A DNA stretch of 64,000 nt from Adineta steineri. Taxonomy: Eukaryota > Rotifera > Eurotatoria > Adinetida > Adinetidae. The stretch is from NCBI GenBank assembly GCA_905250115.1, contig CAJNOI010000001.1, positions 124,001 to 188,000 on the forward strand, read 5' to 3'. The position numbers and the translations under genes are program-made. Shown here one piece after another: positions 1-12,324 of the stretch (positions are counted from its first letter, which is position 1; each line of letters opens with the position of its first letter). Under the pieces are notes generated by a model. That model was not told where the DNA came from, made no database searches, and saw only the letters and a list, made by a program, of their open reading frames with translations.

Positions 1-1210
1 GAACATGCTTTTTGTCAAGTAAAAAAATTTAAATCGAATTAGATAGAGTTTCTATTTTTCTTTAAATAGATTTGTATAAATGAATGGCTGTCACGTGTAC
101 AAACATGTCCTATTGATCGACAATCAATGGAATCAGATCAATTAAAACCAGTACCACGAATACTTAAAAATTTACTTAGCCGGTTAGTTTTCTCGATATT
201 AATTATTGCAAAAACAATCTATTATTTTAAATAGATTGAACATAACATGTGAAAATGAAGGTTGTACAGCAATAGTTAAATTAGATGCCCTTCCAAATCA
301 TTTAACTGAATGTGATTTTAATCCAAAGAAATTAATTGAATGTGAAAATGGTTGTGGAATGATGATATCAAAAGATAATATTACTGTAAGAAAATTTTTG
401 ATTATTTTTTCCTTGATAGAAAAATATTTTATTTCAACAACAAATAGACTCATAATTGTATACAAGCATTAAGAAATGAATTAGATAATGTTAAAAATGA
501 ATTGCAAAAATATCGAACTGATATGGATTTATATAAAGCTGAAGTTCGAACACTTCAGGTAACAAAATTTCAAAAAATCATCTTATTTTTATTATGGTAT
601 TAGTTTTTATTTGAAGGAATTCATTCGTGTTCTTCGTATTAATAATCCAACGATATCTCGTGTTTTTGAACGTGTTGAAAATGATGAAATATTAAGGTTG
701 AAAAGAAATGAATTTATTTTCAAGTCATCATTTTGTGTTTTATTTATTATTTAGATGGTCAATTAGTTTACAATTAGCTCGTGTAACACGTTGGGGTGGT
801 ATGATATCAACACCAGATGCTGTTTTACAAGCAGTTATTAAACGCGCTTTACTTGAAAGTGGTTGTCCGATAAATATAACAAATGATCTTATGGAAAATG
901 CTCATGAAAGACATTGGCCACAAGGACTTTCAACACTTGGTTAATATAAAAAAATTATTTTTATCTAAAAACAAATCCTTTGATATTTTTTTAGAAACTA
1001 GACAATTGAATAGAAGACATTACGAAAGTTATGTTTGCCGGCGTATCATTGGTAAACAAGCAGTTGTTGTACTGGGTTGTGATAATCGACATATGGATCA
1101 ATTGATGAGTATGATATATACAAAAAGAAAAAATATCTAATAAAATTAAAATTTCTTATTTAGTTGCTGAACCAGGTATTGTAATGATATTTGCACATGG
1201 TGTTGAATAA
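1..1210 (+). CDS. RNF41: RNF41/NRDP1-like E3 ubiquitin ligase, 5' end outside window
   Basis: RING-type E3 ligase; in other animals RNF41 ubiquitinates receptor kinases and trafficking proteins. Exons with consistent phase: 1-18, 70-182, 235-385, 448-558, 617-696, 755-939, 995-1108, 1164-1210 (TAA). The first piece encodes CEHAFCQ-type RING residues, followed by ICINEWL and TCPIDR, the end of the RING. Next comes a cysteine-rich segment (CENEGCTAIVKLD, CENGCGM), a predicted coiled coil, and the C-terminal substrate-binding domain (RVTRWGGMISTPDAVLQAVI, NAHERHWPQG, IFAHGVE at the stop). These match the RNF41 order closely. The upstream end, including the start codon and first RING cysteines, lies beyond position 1. 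The exact last donor (1108/1109) gives QLM-IAEPG at the junction and is the least certain splice. Family assignment is from remembered family sequence. Confidence 0.93.
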
Positions 1211-2869
1211 AAAGTGAAATCAAAATATTTATTTCCGTAAGGCGATTATTAGTATCTGTGTTAAATTGTTCGAAATGAATTATGTTCTTTTTCATTCTTT
1301 TTTTCTCATAATAAAAAAATCAAAGTGAATTCATAGTTGAATGATCTATTGAAATCATAAAAGTTTTATTTTTTACAAAAATATTATTGAGAGAAATAAT
1401 TTCTTTCTTTGATAAACAATAAAATTTCAAGCACAAAAAGAAAATCTTGTATGTCAATTTCTATTGTGTTTGTCATTTATGTCAAAATAAACTTCAGCAG
1501 AACGTTTTTTTTATAGAATAATATGAATTCATAGATTTCACGTTGTTTATATTAAGAGCTATAAGATCTATACATGTAAGATAATCTATATAAAACATGA
1601 TTTTTGAATATGTTGTCGATGAATTGTTTATATAATTTGTTTTGTTATTGTCTGCAGTAGTAATATAATCAAGGCTATTAGAGAAAATTTTCTCGTAATT
1701 TGCTCTCCAAAATGATATATTTTTCAAGAAAACAAAAGCAATCTCAATATAGAATACTCGATAATTACTCTCCTAAATATATATCATTATTTTATCTATA
1801 TATATGAATATTTGTTTCAAATCAAGGCTACATATAATTAAATTTATTCTTGTTTATATTTAAGAGTAGTATCAGATGGATGTATAATAAGTGATATGAC
1901 ATTAACTAGGAATATAGAGTATCGATCTATCTCTATGATACATAAAATTCAATTATGAAATAACGACGTATGAACATTATCAAAAAAGTACATTGACATT
2001 TAATTTCAATTTTTCTAGTAAGTACTACAACATCAATATTTCGAATGAACATGTACTAAAGAATACAGAGTATGAATATGTCATTAAAATACCTAGATGA
2101 ACATCCGCCTCTCGCGTTTCATGATTCATATATATGTGTTTGATAGTACTTATATGAGAATAAATGGTCATGGTTGATTGCTTTTTTTTAAATTCAACTT
2201 TTTCTTGAATGAATATCAAAAATGATAACGATATAGGTTATTTCTCTAATGATAGATCTTAGTAGTTTATAATGAATAGAAGTTTGATGAATTCTTCTTC
2301 ATCAACTTGTTCTAGTTATGAATGTGAATTAAGTAATAAACCTATTTTATAGTTATACTGGATTTCATATACTATTCTCTAATAGGCGAAAATTTATTCA
2401 TAGTTTTTTTTATTTGAAATGTAGTGGAAAAAAGAAATGACCAACGCTAATTCTTTATTGATCTAGGTAATATACGATTAAGATTTACTGATAGTTGATA
2501 TATATATATATGATATAAATAGATACATTTATTGATTTGTTTATTTCTGCATCAATTTTTACTTAAGACTTTATCACATTCTCCTTGTATTTATTATCTA
2601 CGATAACAATTATTGTAAAAAATACATAATATATCAAATCCTTGAAAATTTGTTATTGTAAACTCTGTAAAAGCATGTGTAAAAACCATTGAAAGATGAA
2701 GATAACATTCCATTTGTTGTCAACAGTATTACAGAGTCGATCGTATCTGACTTAACACAATATGATTAAAAAAATGACTATCTTTTTTTTTCTTCAATAT
2801 TTCACAATTTATCAAATATACATAAATGACAATAACAAAAAAGAATCCTATAGATGATTATCATAAACT
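1211..2869. other. intergenic, AT-rich, no gene seen
   Basis: 3' flank of RNF41 and 3' flank of the SOSS-B gene, so two genes converge here. Only short spurious ORFs and (TA)n runs such as 2500-2512 are visible. No RNA gene or repeat family was recognised. Confidence 0.6.
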
Positions 2870-3419
2870 TTAAGACATGGCTTGTGCTGGTCGTTTATTG
2901 GAATGAATTCTATCCTTATAATTGATTAGTTCCGTATTCATCGATGCTGTTAAAATACTCACATCAGGTTCTTCATTAAAATCCATCATAAATTCTCCAA
3001 CTTTTGTTACTATTCCATCTGAATATAATAATAAAGAAAAATAAAAAATAAGAATTTTATTCAATATTAAACTAACTTCGTCCTGGTTTAACACATAATT
3101 CATTTTTAAATACTTGTGTTATACAATTTTGTAATCGAAGTATATCACCAATTGCAATTAATTGTCCTGTTGTATTCCAAACATTAAATATAATTGACCC
3201 AGTTCGATCTGCTATTTTAAATGAATGAATTTCATGTCCTTCACGTGTTTTTTGCGGGTTAGCTTGTATACGTAAAACAATAACAAGTAAATTGATTTGT
3301 CGTTGATTTGGTTCTAATTTAGCTATAACAGTCGTTGGTTCAAATCGATCAGGTGGAGGAAGTTGAACAACAAATGAAGGTGTACTATCATTATCCATTT
3401 GGCAAGTAAGTTTTAACAA
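2870..3419 (-). CDS. NABP2: SOSS complex subunit B (hSSB/NABP-like OB-fold protein)
   Basis: Single-stranded DNA-binding OB-fold protein of the SOSS complex, which acts with ATM and MRN in double-strand break repair in the nucleus. Two exons: 3419-3077 and 3018-2870 (complement), joined through a 58-nt intron, 163 aa. The OB fold runs from about residue 25 to 135: GHEIHSFKIADRTGSIIFNVW is the typical strand 2-3 block, then IGDILRLQNC, VFKNELCV and VGEFMMDFNEEPDVS, which matches the end of the OB fold in human NABP1/2. The first ATG (3419) gives MLKLTCQMDN; the second (3398) is an alternative start. The tail after the OB fold is short (about 30 aa), shorter than the proline-rich tail of vertebrate NABP. 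It is divergent with the PKD gene at 3939. The symbol stands for the NABP1/2 family; the two vertebrate paralogues cannot be told apart here. Confidence 0.85.
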
Positions 3420-3938
3420 ATGATGTTAACAGCTGGTAAATGAAGACTGTACTTAATGAATGAATAAACAAAATTTGTTCTTATAATCTGAAGGTAAATA
3501 ATTACTCTTTGAAGGAGAATTTTAAAAAACTAACGGAAATTAAATATTCCGCTATATATTAATATTTTATTTCATATTGAAATTTAAAATGCACTTTTTT
3601 CTTCTTCTATGATCTAATATTTAAATAAATTTATGTTTGTATTCAATGAAAGGAAAAAGTCAAAGTAGATTATCTCTATAATTTTGACATGAATATCTTC
3701 TATTGGTTAATTAAGATGTCGCTATTGAGAAATAAAATAAATATTTTACTTTAAAATGATTTCGATTTTTCTAAATATCAATTATTTATATGAATAAGAA
3801 AATAAAATTTTCTATAGACAAAATTTTATTTTAAATAAACATACATTAAATATAAAATGTAAACAAACAAAAACAAGGTTTCCTCATATATTTGGTTTGG
3901 TTCGTTTATCTAGTCGAACTAACTTTTGTTTCCATGGC
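3420..3938. promoter_or_regulatory. shared upstream region of SOSS-B (-) and PKD (+)
   Basis: About 520 nt of AT-rich DNA separate two divergent starts, so promoters of both genes must lie here or in upstream non-coding exons. No clear TATA box can be chosen among many AT runs. An in-frame open stretch continues upstream of the PKD ATG at 3939 but contains no ATG. Confidence 0.4.
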
Positions 3939-6900
3939 ATGTCGTCAACAGATATTCGTACTAAAAATTATACGTTTGAAATTAAATTCGGTCCCTATCA
4001 TCAAAAGGTGACCATAACAATGAATCCATTTAATTTAACTATGAATACATTACGTGAAGTTGCTATAAGATTTATTGAAACAATGGTTAGTTTTTGGTTT
4101 TTTTTCGAGCAAAAAAAAATAAATCTTGTTTGTTTTTTAAGTGTCCGGATCAGGATATAAAATGTTTGCAGAATAGAATATTATTATTTCGATATGAACC
4201 ATCATCATATTCAATGATAATACCACTTAATCCACGAGATATTCTTGTTCCGGATACTATTGTTGAAGTAATTATATCACGTAAGTATTTACCAAAAAAA
4301 AAAAGTTCAAATGAAATATGTTAGCAATTGAATCTTCTATAGAGGAAATACCTTTTAACAAGAAATTTTTTTTTTGTCTTGAGAGAAGTTTTAACATCTT
4401 GAGTATATATGTCATTTTTCTTTTCTTTCTTATCAACATTTTTCATTGAATGTTCTTGTTTAATCAATAAATTAAAAGAAAAATCAAACTAGTTGTTTGA
4501 AAATAAATAATCTTTGAGAATTAATATTGTTTTGATAAACATAAATAAATTCGTGATTGTACATATATATATATATATATATACAGTCAATCGGATGTAC
4601 GTGTAGACGAATGTAAAGTCAAAGTAATAATAATGTTTGTTCTACCAACATCCAAAAAATCCATCTTTGTCGATAGAACTCGTTTGCTTGTTCTAATTGA
4701 AAGCAACGAGCGTTGCGCGTATGTGACTGATCATATTTCTAGTTCTATTTATCACTTCTTCTTTTGTGTTTACATAAAATTTTTTGCGTTTTTTGTGCAC
4801 TCTTCTTATTTTTCATTATCAACATATTCTTTTCTTTATTCTCTGATAGACGTATAAATTTACTTGGTATGTCTTCATTTTTTTGTTTTCTTTTTAATCA
4901 AAAGCATGCATTTACTAATGTATATGAGGTTTAGAGAGTGCTTATAGTTACATATTATGTCGATTTGAAGAAAGGCAAGCATTTCCGTTTTTTTTCTCTA
5001 TTGACTACATATATATATATATATCTAGGTAATAATGTCCTTTTTGTACTTTGTTTCTATTGACAAATTCAATATATGATCTCAATGTGTGATCAACCTT
5101 GATTTATATTTCCTTATTTTCTCTTTTGTTCCTAATACAGCTGACAATAACAACGGATGCTTATCGCACGTTTGTTCGTCTTACGGCATAGACACATGCC
5201 AATTTAAGTTATGTTGACAATGGCATCGACAACACGTGCTTATATTAAGTGTATTCGTCACACAGGAGAGCTAAAAGTCTAACATGCAAAAAGGGAATGT
5301 ATATTTGTATATAGTGGCATTTCTGTAACTATCCTTTCATCCGGTATTGTTAGAGTAGTGTCAACTATCAACAAATAATAAAGCTAAACGAGCGATAGAG
5401 AAACATAAACGGATCTTTCTCATTTATGTTCTATACGAGAATACAGATCAACAATTTGATAAGCGTGTGTTACCAAAAGGAAACAGAGCAACTTTTGATT
5501 GTTACTACTATCGTTGTCATATTTTTAGCATTGATTTAACAAAAACTATATCAGAGGAAAAGAAAACATAGGCAAAGGAAAAGATAGAAAATAGAAAGAA
5601 AGAAAGAAAGAAAGAAAGAACAAAAAAAGAAGAAGAAAAAAGATCAGTTTAGTTAGAAAGTATTCTTTTCTTGTTATGATGTTATCCGCTTGTATAATCA
5701 AATTAATTATACGGTTGATGAACATCTTCATATTCGTTCAAATATATACATAAATTATATATATCAAAAACTTCACACGTACCTATTTCCGTTTCACTTC
5801 TCTTTTTTTAGTATTACGTAAAACTAATATTTATTTATTTATTTATTAGGTGCAAATTAGAAGATAAAAGAGAAACTATAATATTTTTCTTGTTTTCACT
5901 ATAAGAGACAAAAAGAAAAAAGAAATGCTAATAAGAAATCTTTTTTTTTGCTTTTTCCCTTCTGAGTCAGATTTGATTAATCAATTGATTCATATCTTAG
6001 ATCCTTCTTAGAAAGCATCACATAAGATTGATTCATTTTTTCTTTTTTCTTTTGTTTTTACCAGCGTACATCATGAGCGAATGCACTCGTCTTGTTCCAC
6101 ATGTACTCAGTTTACATACGTATTTATCACCAACATTTTGTGATTTATGTGGACAATTTTTATTTGGTCTTTATAAACAGGGAATGAAATGTGAAGGTAA
6201 ATTATTGAAATTTAAAATTTTTTCATTTTTAAAATCTTTTTCAAAATAGGATGTAGCCGTAATTTTCATAAACGATGTGTATCAGATTTGCCTGATAATT
6301 GTTCGCCTATGGCAAGAAAAATATCCGATGTGGCATGTTCACACGATGATGATGTAAATATTATTCATATTTGCTATTCATTGAATTCCAAGGGAATTAT
6401 ATAAAAATATAAAGAAAGTGTCAGATGAACTATAGTCTCCTGCTGAAAACTAATCAGATATTGATTAGGAAAGAATAAATGAGAAAATATTTATTTTAAT
6501 TAACATAAAATGAACTAATAAATTTTTAATAGGAACTAAAAAACAAAGTCATGATTGAAATCTATTGATATTTTTTCTATTATAAACAGGTTGCTAATGA
6601 TATAAAAAAACGTTTAACATTAACCGGTGCAGAATTACCAACAGCATTACCACATTGTTTCTATATTCATAGTTATCGTTCATTAACAAAATGTTATATA
6701 TGTAAACGTTTATTAAAAGGTCTCGTTAAACAAGGATACCGGTGTAAAGGTATTTAATTTAATTGAAATATGAATAAAATTATTTTGCTATTATTATTAT
6801 TAGATTGTAAAATGAGTGTTCATAAAAAATGTATACCAAAAGTAACTAAAAACTGTCGAGGAATGCCAATACAGAGTACTAGTCAAGGTAAAAACAATAT

Positions 6901-9653
6901 GAAAGAGAATAAAGAAAAAAAGAGTTTTTTGTTAAATAGAAGACGATGATTCATCACGTGAAACAAATGATGATTTAGCTGTTGTTGGACAATTACGAGA
7001 TTTATCACCATCACCAGTAAATCTTCCTCAAGATGAAGAAGATGAAAACGATAATGTTCGTATTGGAAATGTTCGTGCTCAACGTCTTATTCAAAGTATA
7101 AAACGTATAAAAAAAGCTGATGGTGGTGCTTTATTTTGGGAAGGTTGGATGATTCATACAACAGATAAAGATTTATTAGCAGAAAAACGTTATTATTGGC
7201 GTGTTGATGCTTCGTATGTTTAGATTTAAAAACAAACAAACAAATTATATCTTTTTTTGCTTAGATATATAACAATGTATCAAAATGAAACAACAAATAA
7301 ATTTTCACGTGAATTAGCATTAGAAAATGTTGTATTACAATTGAATACATCGGAAGAAAGAGGATATTATTTTGAAATAAAAACTGAACAAAATATTTAT
7401 TATTGTGGATGTAAACGAACAAGAAATCGAGTAAGATTATATATATATTAAAACATGAATAAGAACTATTTGTTCTTTTTCCGAAAAGAAACAAGATCTA
7501 ACACATTCATCACAACATGCAAGAAATGCATATACACAAATAAGACAAGCATTATTAGCATATAATAATGATGGAAATGAAATCAAAAGTGCATTTACAA
7601 TAGTTTCATCTCGATCACAAAATCGTGATATTAATGAATTATATAAAATAAATCCTATTGAAGTACTTGGTAGTGGACAATTTGGAACTGTTTATGGTGG
7701 ACATTCATTAGAAACTTTAGAACAAGTTGCAATTAAAGTTATTGATAAATCACGTTTTAGTGAACAAGAAGAAAAAATTCATCGTGAAGTTGATATTTTA
7801 CAAGAAATATCACATCCAGGCGTTATTAAATTACATGCAATGTTTGATACACCTGGAAAAGTAAGATTAAATAAATAAAAATGAAAGTTTTTCATTTCGC
7901 GTATTTTTAGTTTTATTTAGTTATGGAAAAATTACATTCAGATATGCTTGAAATGATTTTATCTCAACCAATTAAACGTCTTAATGAAAGACAGACAAAG
8001 TTTTTAATTTATCAAGTAAAAAAAATGAGATTTTTTGTATTTCTATTTCTTGTGTATAATTAGGTTCTTGTTGCTTTGAGATATTTACATAGTAAATCAA
8101 TAGTACATTGTGATTTAAAACCAGAAAATGGTTTGTTAAATATGATTAAATAATTAGATATTTGAATTTTTTTTATTTGAATAGTTCTTTTGGCACAAGC
8201 ACAAGATTATCCACAAACAAAATTATGCGATTTTGGTTTTGCAAGAATTATTGGAGAAAAATCATTTCGACGATCAATTGTTGGAACGCCAGCTTATTTA
8301 CGTATGCATTTCTTTTTATAACTTAAATGATAAGATCGTCTGAAGAAACCTATAAAGTAGTCTTAACAGTATTGATTTATGTAATTATATGGAAAGTAGA
8401 TTTCAAGTTGTGAAAATTTCGTATCGTATACGCCTTTACTGTTAAATTCGAATATGTAAAGAATTTATTGCTGCATGATTCGAATACTCGAAATGCTAGT
8501 AACATATCTTATGTGATAGAAAACAACATTTTTTATTGTACAAAAACAAAGCATTGATGAATATAAAATAATTAATAGAAATTCTCATGAGAATTTTTGC
8601 AGTGATATTTATCTTTTATAGCTCCAGAAGCATTAAAACCTGAAATTCGATTAGAAAAAGGTTATAATCGTTCATTGGATATGTGGTCATGTGGCGTAAT
8701 TATCTATGTTTCGTAAGTAGAATTTATTTGTTTAAAAATTATAATTGTAAGTTCTATTCTTAGATTAAGTGGTACTTTTCCATTTAATGAAGATGAAGAA
8801 ATTGAAGACGTAATTATATATATATATATATAAATTTTAATTTGTTTTATAATTATTCTTTCTTTTTTAGCAAATTCGTAATGCAAATTTTATGTTTCCA
8901 GCAACTCCATGGAAAGATATATCAAATGAAGGTATAATAAACAAAATATATTTATATATAAAAATAAAATAAACGAAAAACAAACAACATTTTCATTTTC
9001 ATAGCCTTAAGTTTTCTACAAAGTTTATTAGTATTGGATAATAAGAGACGATTACTTATTAATAAAGTTTTTCTACAACCATGGCTTCAGGTTGAGCCTT
9101 TTTATAATAATAATAATAATAAAACTGACTGACTTTGCATGAGTATTTATTGATTTAATGCATGTATAATAATTTTATTTTTTCGATTTTAATTTTATGC
9201 ATGATAATTCACAATTATTTTAGCTATCGATCTTATTTCACATCATTTGCTTCAAGTCAACGTTGGACATCGATTGGCGGCTGCTAGTGCGTTAAAACAT
9301 GCTTTTTTTGAGGTGTGTGCATGAGTAATATATTTTTTTTTCTTTCTATTTCTACATTTAATTTTTCTCTGAAAGTAAAAATATATTTACGAATATTTTT
9401 CTTACAGGACTATCAATTATATTGTGATTTACGAAAACTTGAAGATTCAAGTGTTTATGAACGTTGGTTAACAATACCTGAAGATGATGATAAATGGGAA
9501 CAGTATGCAAAAGAAAATGGTTTTATTGAAAAAACTACAACTGGTAAAATATTTCCTTTTTTTTACTAATAAATTGTCATATAAATATATTTTTATTTAG
9601 CATCATCATCATTAACATTAACATTTCCAAATAAAAATTTTTTAAATGTTTAA
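3939..9653 (+). CDS. PRKD: protein kinase D (PRKD) homologue with alternative exon pair
   Basis: Diacylglycerol-regulated Ser/Thr kinase of the CAMK group, acting at the Golgi and plasma membrane. Exons: 3939-4085, 4142-4280, 6065-6196, 6250-6353, 6590-6749, 6804-6887, 6940-7213, 7265-7430, 7489-7860, 7911-8015, 8064-8130, 8185-8301, 8622-8712, 8764-8809, 8871-8931, then either 9005-9090 or 9224-9312, then 9408-9543, 9601-9653. Either choice keeps frame and gives 779 or 780 aa (human PKD1 is 912). Domains in order: ubiquitin-like dimerisation domain (about 1-95), C1a ([13 protein letters not shown]), C1b ([18 protein letters not shown]), PH (about 320-440), kinase (from about 445) with [33 protein letters not shown], activation-loop serines in [13 protein letters not shown], and PPE instead of the usual APE. 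Start chosen as the first in-frame ATG, just before the ubiquitin-like domain. Confidence 0.95.
4281..6064 (+). other. long PKD intron 2 with simple repeats
   Basis: At 1784 nt this intron is about thirty times the usual intron length here. It holds an (AT)n run at 4563-4583, another near 5011-5024, a (GAAA)n run at 5592-5620 and (TATT)n at 5830-5848. It carries no convincing coding exon in either strand. It separates the ubiquitin-like domain from the C1 domains, a place where an alternative promoter could sit; this is inference only. Confidence 0.6.
9005..9312 (+). other. PRKD: tandem duplicated, mutually exclusive exons 16a/16b of PKD
   Basis: Exon 16a (9005-9090, 86 nt) encodes [15 protein letters not shown]...FLQPWLQ; exon 16b (9224-9312, 89 nt) encodes [17 protein letters not shown]...ALKHAFFE. 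Both start in phase 1 after the same codon, complete an alanine, end in phase 0, and cover the same kinase subdomain (the end of the kinase fold, equivalent to AIDLINNLLQV...HPWLQ of vertebrate PKD). Both have AG before and GT after. Including both would shift the frame, because 86 is not a multiple of three; skipping both would too. Confidence 0.85.
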
Positions 9654-10026
9654 TTAAAATTCTCAATAATAGAATGAATATTTTTATTTCTATTGCGTAG
9701 TGTCAGATACAACCAAGCAAACTACGCATATGAAAGAAGAAAAAAAACCCGCGTGAATAAAACAAATTAGTCATAATCGTATTTTTGTCTTTATTTTGTT
9801 TAGTCATTTCATTTTTTCTAGTGAATCTCTATTTTAATGTCATTTCAGTTCTATACCTGTTGATATAATGTCTGTTTATTTTGTTAAAATTAATCAATTT
9901 CTTTTCTTCTTTTATTTTTTGTTCGTATTTTTATGTGTATATGTGATGGTTATAATATAGAAATAAAAATATGGGATTATTCTTGTATTTGTGTGAATTA
10001 TTTTTTCTTTTTTGTTTAAATTCCAG
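9654..10026. other. gap between PKD and the next same-strand gene
   Basis: AT-rich 3' flank of PKD. It ends in a splice-acceptor-like AAATTCCAG directly before the ATG at 10027, a possible trans-splice site or the end of a 5' UTR intron. Confidence 0.4.
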
Positions 10027-10548
10027 ATGTCATCAATAATAAAACGAACTTTAAATGATTTAACAAATGAAAATAAACGTTTAAAAAATGATTCAGCTAT
10101 TGATTTAAATTTTGATAATGAAGAATTAAATATGAAAAACTCACATTCTTCATATTCAAAATCAATATCATCTGGTAGGACCAAAAAAACTCAATTGAGA
10201 ATTTTTTATTTTATTTTAAATAGAATCATTGATCGAGAATGATTCAATGTTTGATGATGATGTTTTTGAAGATGAACAAAGTATGACAAAATCTTTATCA
10301 AAAATAAATCAACGTTAGTTGAATAAATTTTTTTTTAAATTTTTTTTTTAAATGAAAATATTTTAGATCAAGGTCGAAAACGATTAAATGGAACATCAAC
10401 ATATCGAATAAAAGAAAATAAAGATAAACGAAAAAGTAAATCTCTTAAAAAAGACCATATTATAGTTGATCAAACATTAAATCAATTACTTGAAGAACAA
10501 GCTCGTATCGATGCTCATTCACTCTCAATTCATTCCAAAGGAATATAA
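10027..10548 (+). CDS. small charged protein of unknown function
   Basis: Not recognised. Three exons with matching phase: 10027-10174, 10224-10313, 10367-10548, total 139 aa with TAA stop. The protein is low in hydrophobic residues and has no signal peptide or membrane segment. Residues 1-50 contain Lys/Asn-rich sequence (SIIKRTLNDLTNENKRLKND), the middle is acidic (FDDDVFEDEQ), and the C-terminus holds a basic patch (KDKRKSKSLKK) followed by a helix-like end (QTLNQLLEEQARIDAHSLS). This looks like a short nuclear or disordered adaptor. ATG lies immediately after an AG acceptor, so the transcript may be trans-spliced or have a 5' UTR intron. Three consistent introns support a real gene rather than chance ORFs. 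Confidence 0.65.
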
Positions 10549-11520
10549 ATTTATTTCTAAAAAAACAATCGAAAATTAAAATTTTCTCTATACATATTAT
10601 CTTATCGTTTAGTTATTCTTTTTTTTCATTTGTTATGTATGGATTGATACAAATTGTACTAGTTTTCTTTTTTTTCTTCTTTATCATAAGAGTCAGATCG
10701 ACATGTGTGAATTGTATATGTGAAAGAATGTTGGTGATGGAATATTTATATTTATCTATTAAAATGAAAAAAGATTTGTAAATAGATATTTTAAAATACG
10801 AAGAAATTCATTGATAAAAAAAAGGATGTCAATTTTGTTGTCTTGTTATGTAGTCATATTCTTCTCATTAGATCTATCGTTTGTTAATGGTATATTTCGT
10901 TCATAAAATAGTAAAAGCTAAATGATTAAATAATGATATTGTATGTCAAATATATAAACAGTTTCTTTTTTAGTTGTCGGTTACAATATATACGAATCTA
11001 ACTATTATTTTCAAGTTACGCTTTGTCTAATATAGAAGAATCTCTTAGTATTTTTTACTGTAGTTTGATCAACTATCTTGAAGTTAGTCTAGCTTATAAA
11101 TATGATGTTAATTTATACAATGATTAGGATCCTATGGAACCCTGAAGATAAAGATAATTCTCATTGATCATATATGAATGTTTACAATACAAACTATCTT
11201 TTAATATTGTAATTTCATAAGAAGATAAAAAGGCGGATATTGAAAACCATCAGGATCTACATTATCATTTTTTTTGAATAAACAATTAGCGTGCTTTAAT
11301 AAGTTATAGTAAGTATGAGTGCACCTCAATGAATATCAATAGACTAGTTAGTTTTAGTAATTTTTGATGAAGTTTAATACGGTCGAATAGACCTATTGTA
11401 GGAGCCAAGATCCACTTTTACTTTTATAAAATATTTGATAAATAGCTATTAATATCATCCAATAATATTTAATAACTATGAATAGTTACAAAAATCGATC
11501 CGAAAACTTATCGATAGAAA
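10549..11520. other. intergenic, nothing recognised
   Basis: AT-rich, no ORF with coding character and no clear repeat. It lies between the small gene at 10027 and the decayed gene on the minus strand. Confidence 0.55.
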
Positions 11521-12324
11521 TTATGTTGATTCATCTTCATTAGATTGATGAGGTATATTTTGCTTCCATTGTTTAAGATCTTCTTTTGGATCATAACTTT
11601 TAAGTTCTTCAAGAAATTCATCAGAATATATTTTCAATGCATTATCAAAAATCTGTATTATCTCTTTCATAGATTCTAATCGTTCGACTTTGTTTACAGA
11701 ATTATCTTGCTTTTTTTTAAATAATGATTTTTCCTTGATTAATAATTTCAGTTTTTCTTTGATTGATGCTTTTAGTTGATTTACAGTTGGATGTTTTTTC
11801 AAATTTCGATCTTTCGTTGAATTGATTACTCTCAAGACGATATCACTGTCTTGCTAATTGTTGTTCTTCCTCTTTCATTTTATCTAAATCTTTGATTTTT
11901 TTAATAGGGTCGAATTGTGCTTTATTGAATTACAAGCTTCTGTTAATTCTTCAATTTCTTCAATAAAATTCTCGACTTGGAAAAACAGAATTTTCGAAAT
12001 GTTGCCATATATTTTCATATTCTGTTATATTAGATTGATTACTTTCGTAGAATTGATACCATTTTTGTTTCCAGTTTTCGATTTTACTTGAAGAACTCGA
12101 TAGAATTTCAACCATTTCTTTTAATGCTAAACGTTGAGCATTTTGTAGACAAATATCTTTAATAACAAATCAGAAATTTTAAATAAAAAGAAAAACGCAA
12201 AAAATTTGTTTTTATTCTTACTATTCTTTTCTAATCGAATAGCAGCTAATCAATCAAGACGACACAGGTATTGACATAGTTGATTGTTCATATCCAAGAC
12301 AGCGTAAATGCATAGTGATTTTCT
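11521..12324 (-). pseudogene. decayed coiled-coil gene, unknown family
   Basis: Reading complement from 12324, a coding-like frame gives YAVLDMNNQLCQYLCRLD, hits TGA at 12250-12252, then continues LAAIRLEKN. A splice-like junction (GTAAG donor, AAAG acceptor at about 12160) leads to ICLQNAQRLALKEMVEIL and KIENWKQKWYQFYESN. The frame breaks again around 11960-11990 and near 11910, and resumes in a 104-aa stretch at 11835-11521 rich in Lys/Glu (SIKEKLKLLIKEKSLFKKK, DPKEDLKQWKQNIP). The pattern of at least one premature stop and two frameshifts in otherwise sensible, helix-rich sequence indicates a decayed gene. The family is not recognised. An alternative is a living gene with unusual introns hiding the breaks. 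Confidence 0.45.

Noticed and set aside
3897..3938. Upstream extension of the PKD reading frame
   Set aside because: Contains no ATG; the first in-frame ATG is at 3939, right before the ubiquitin-like domain.
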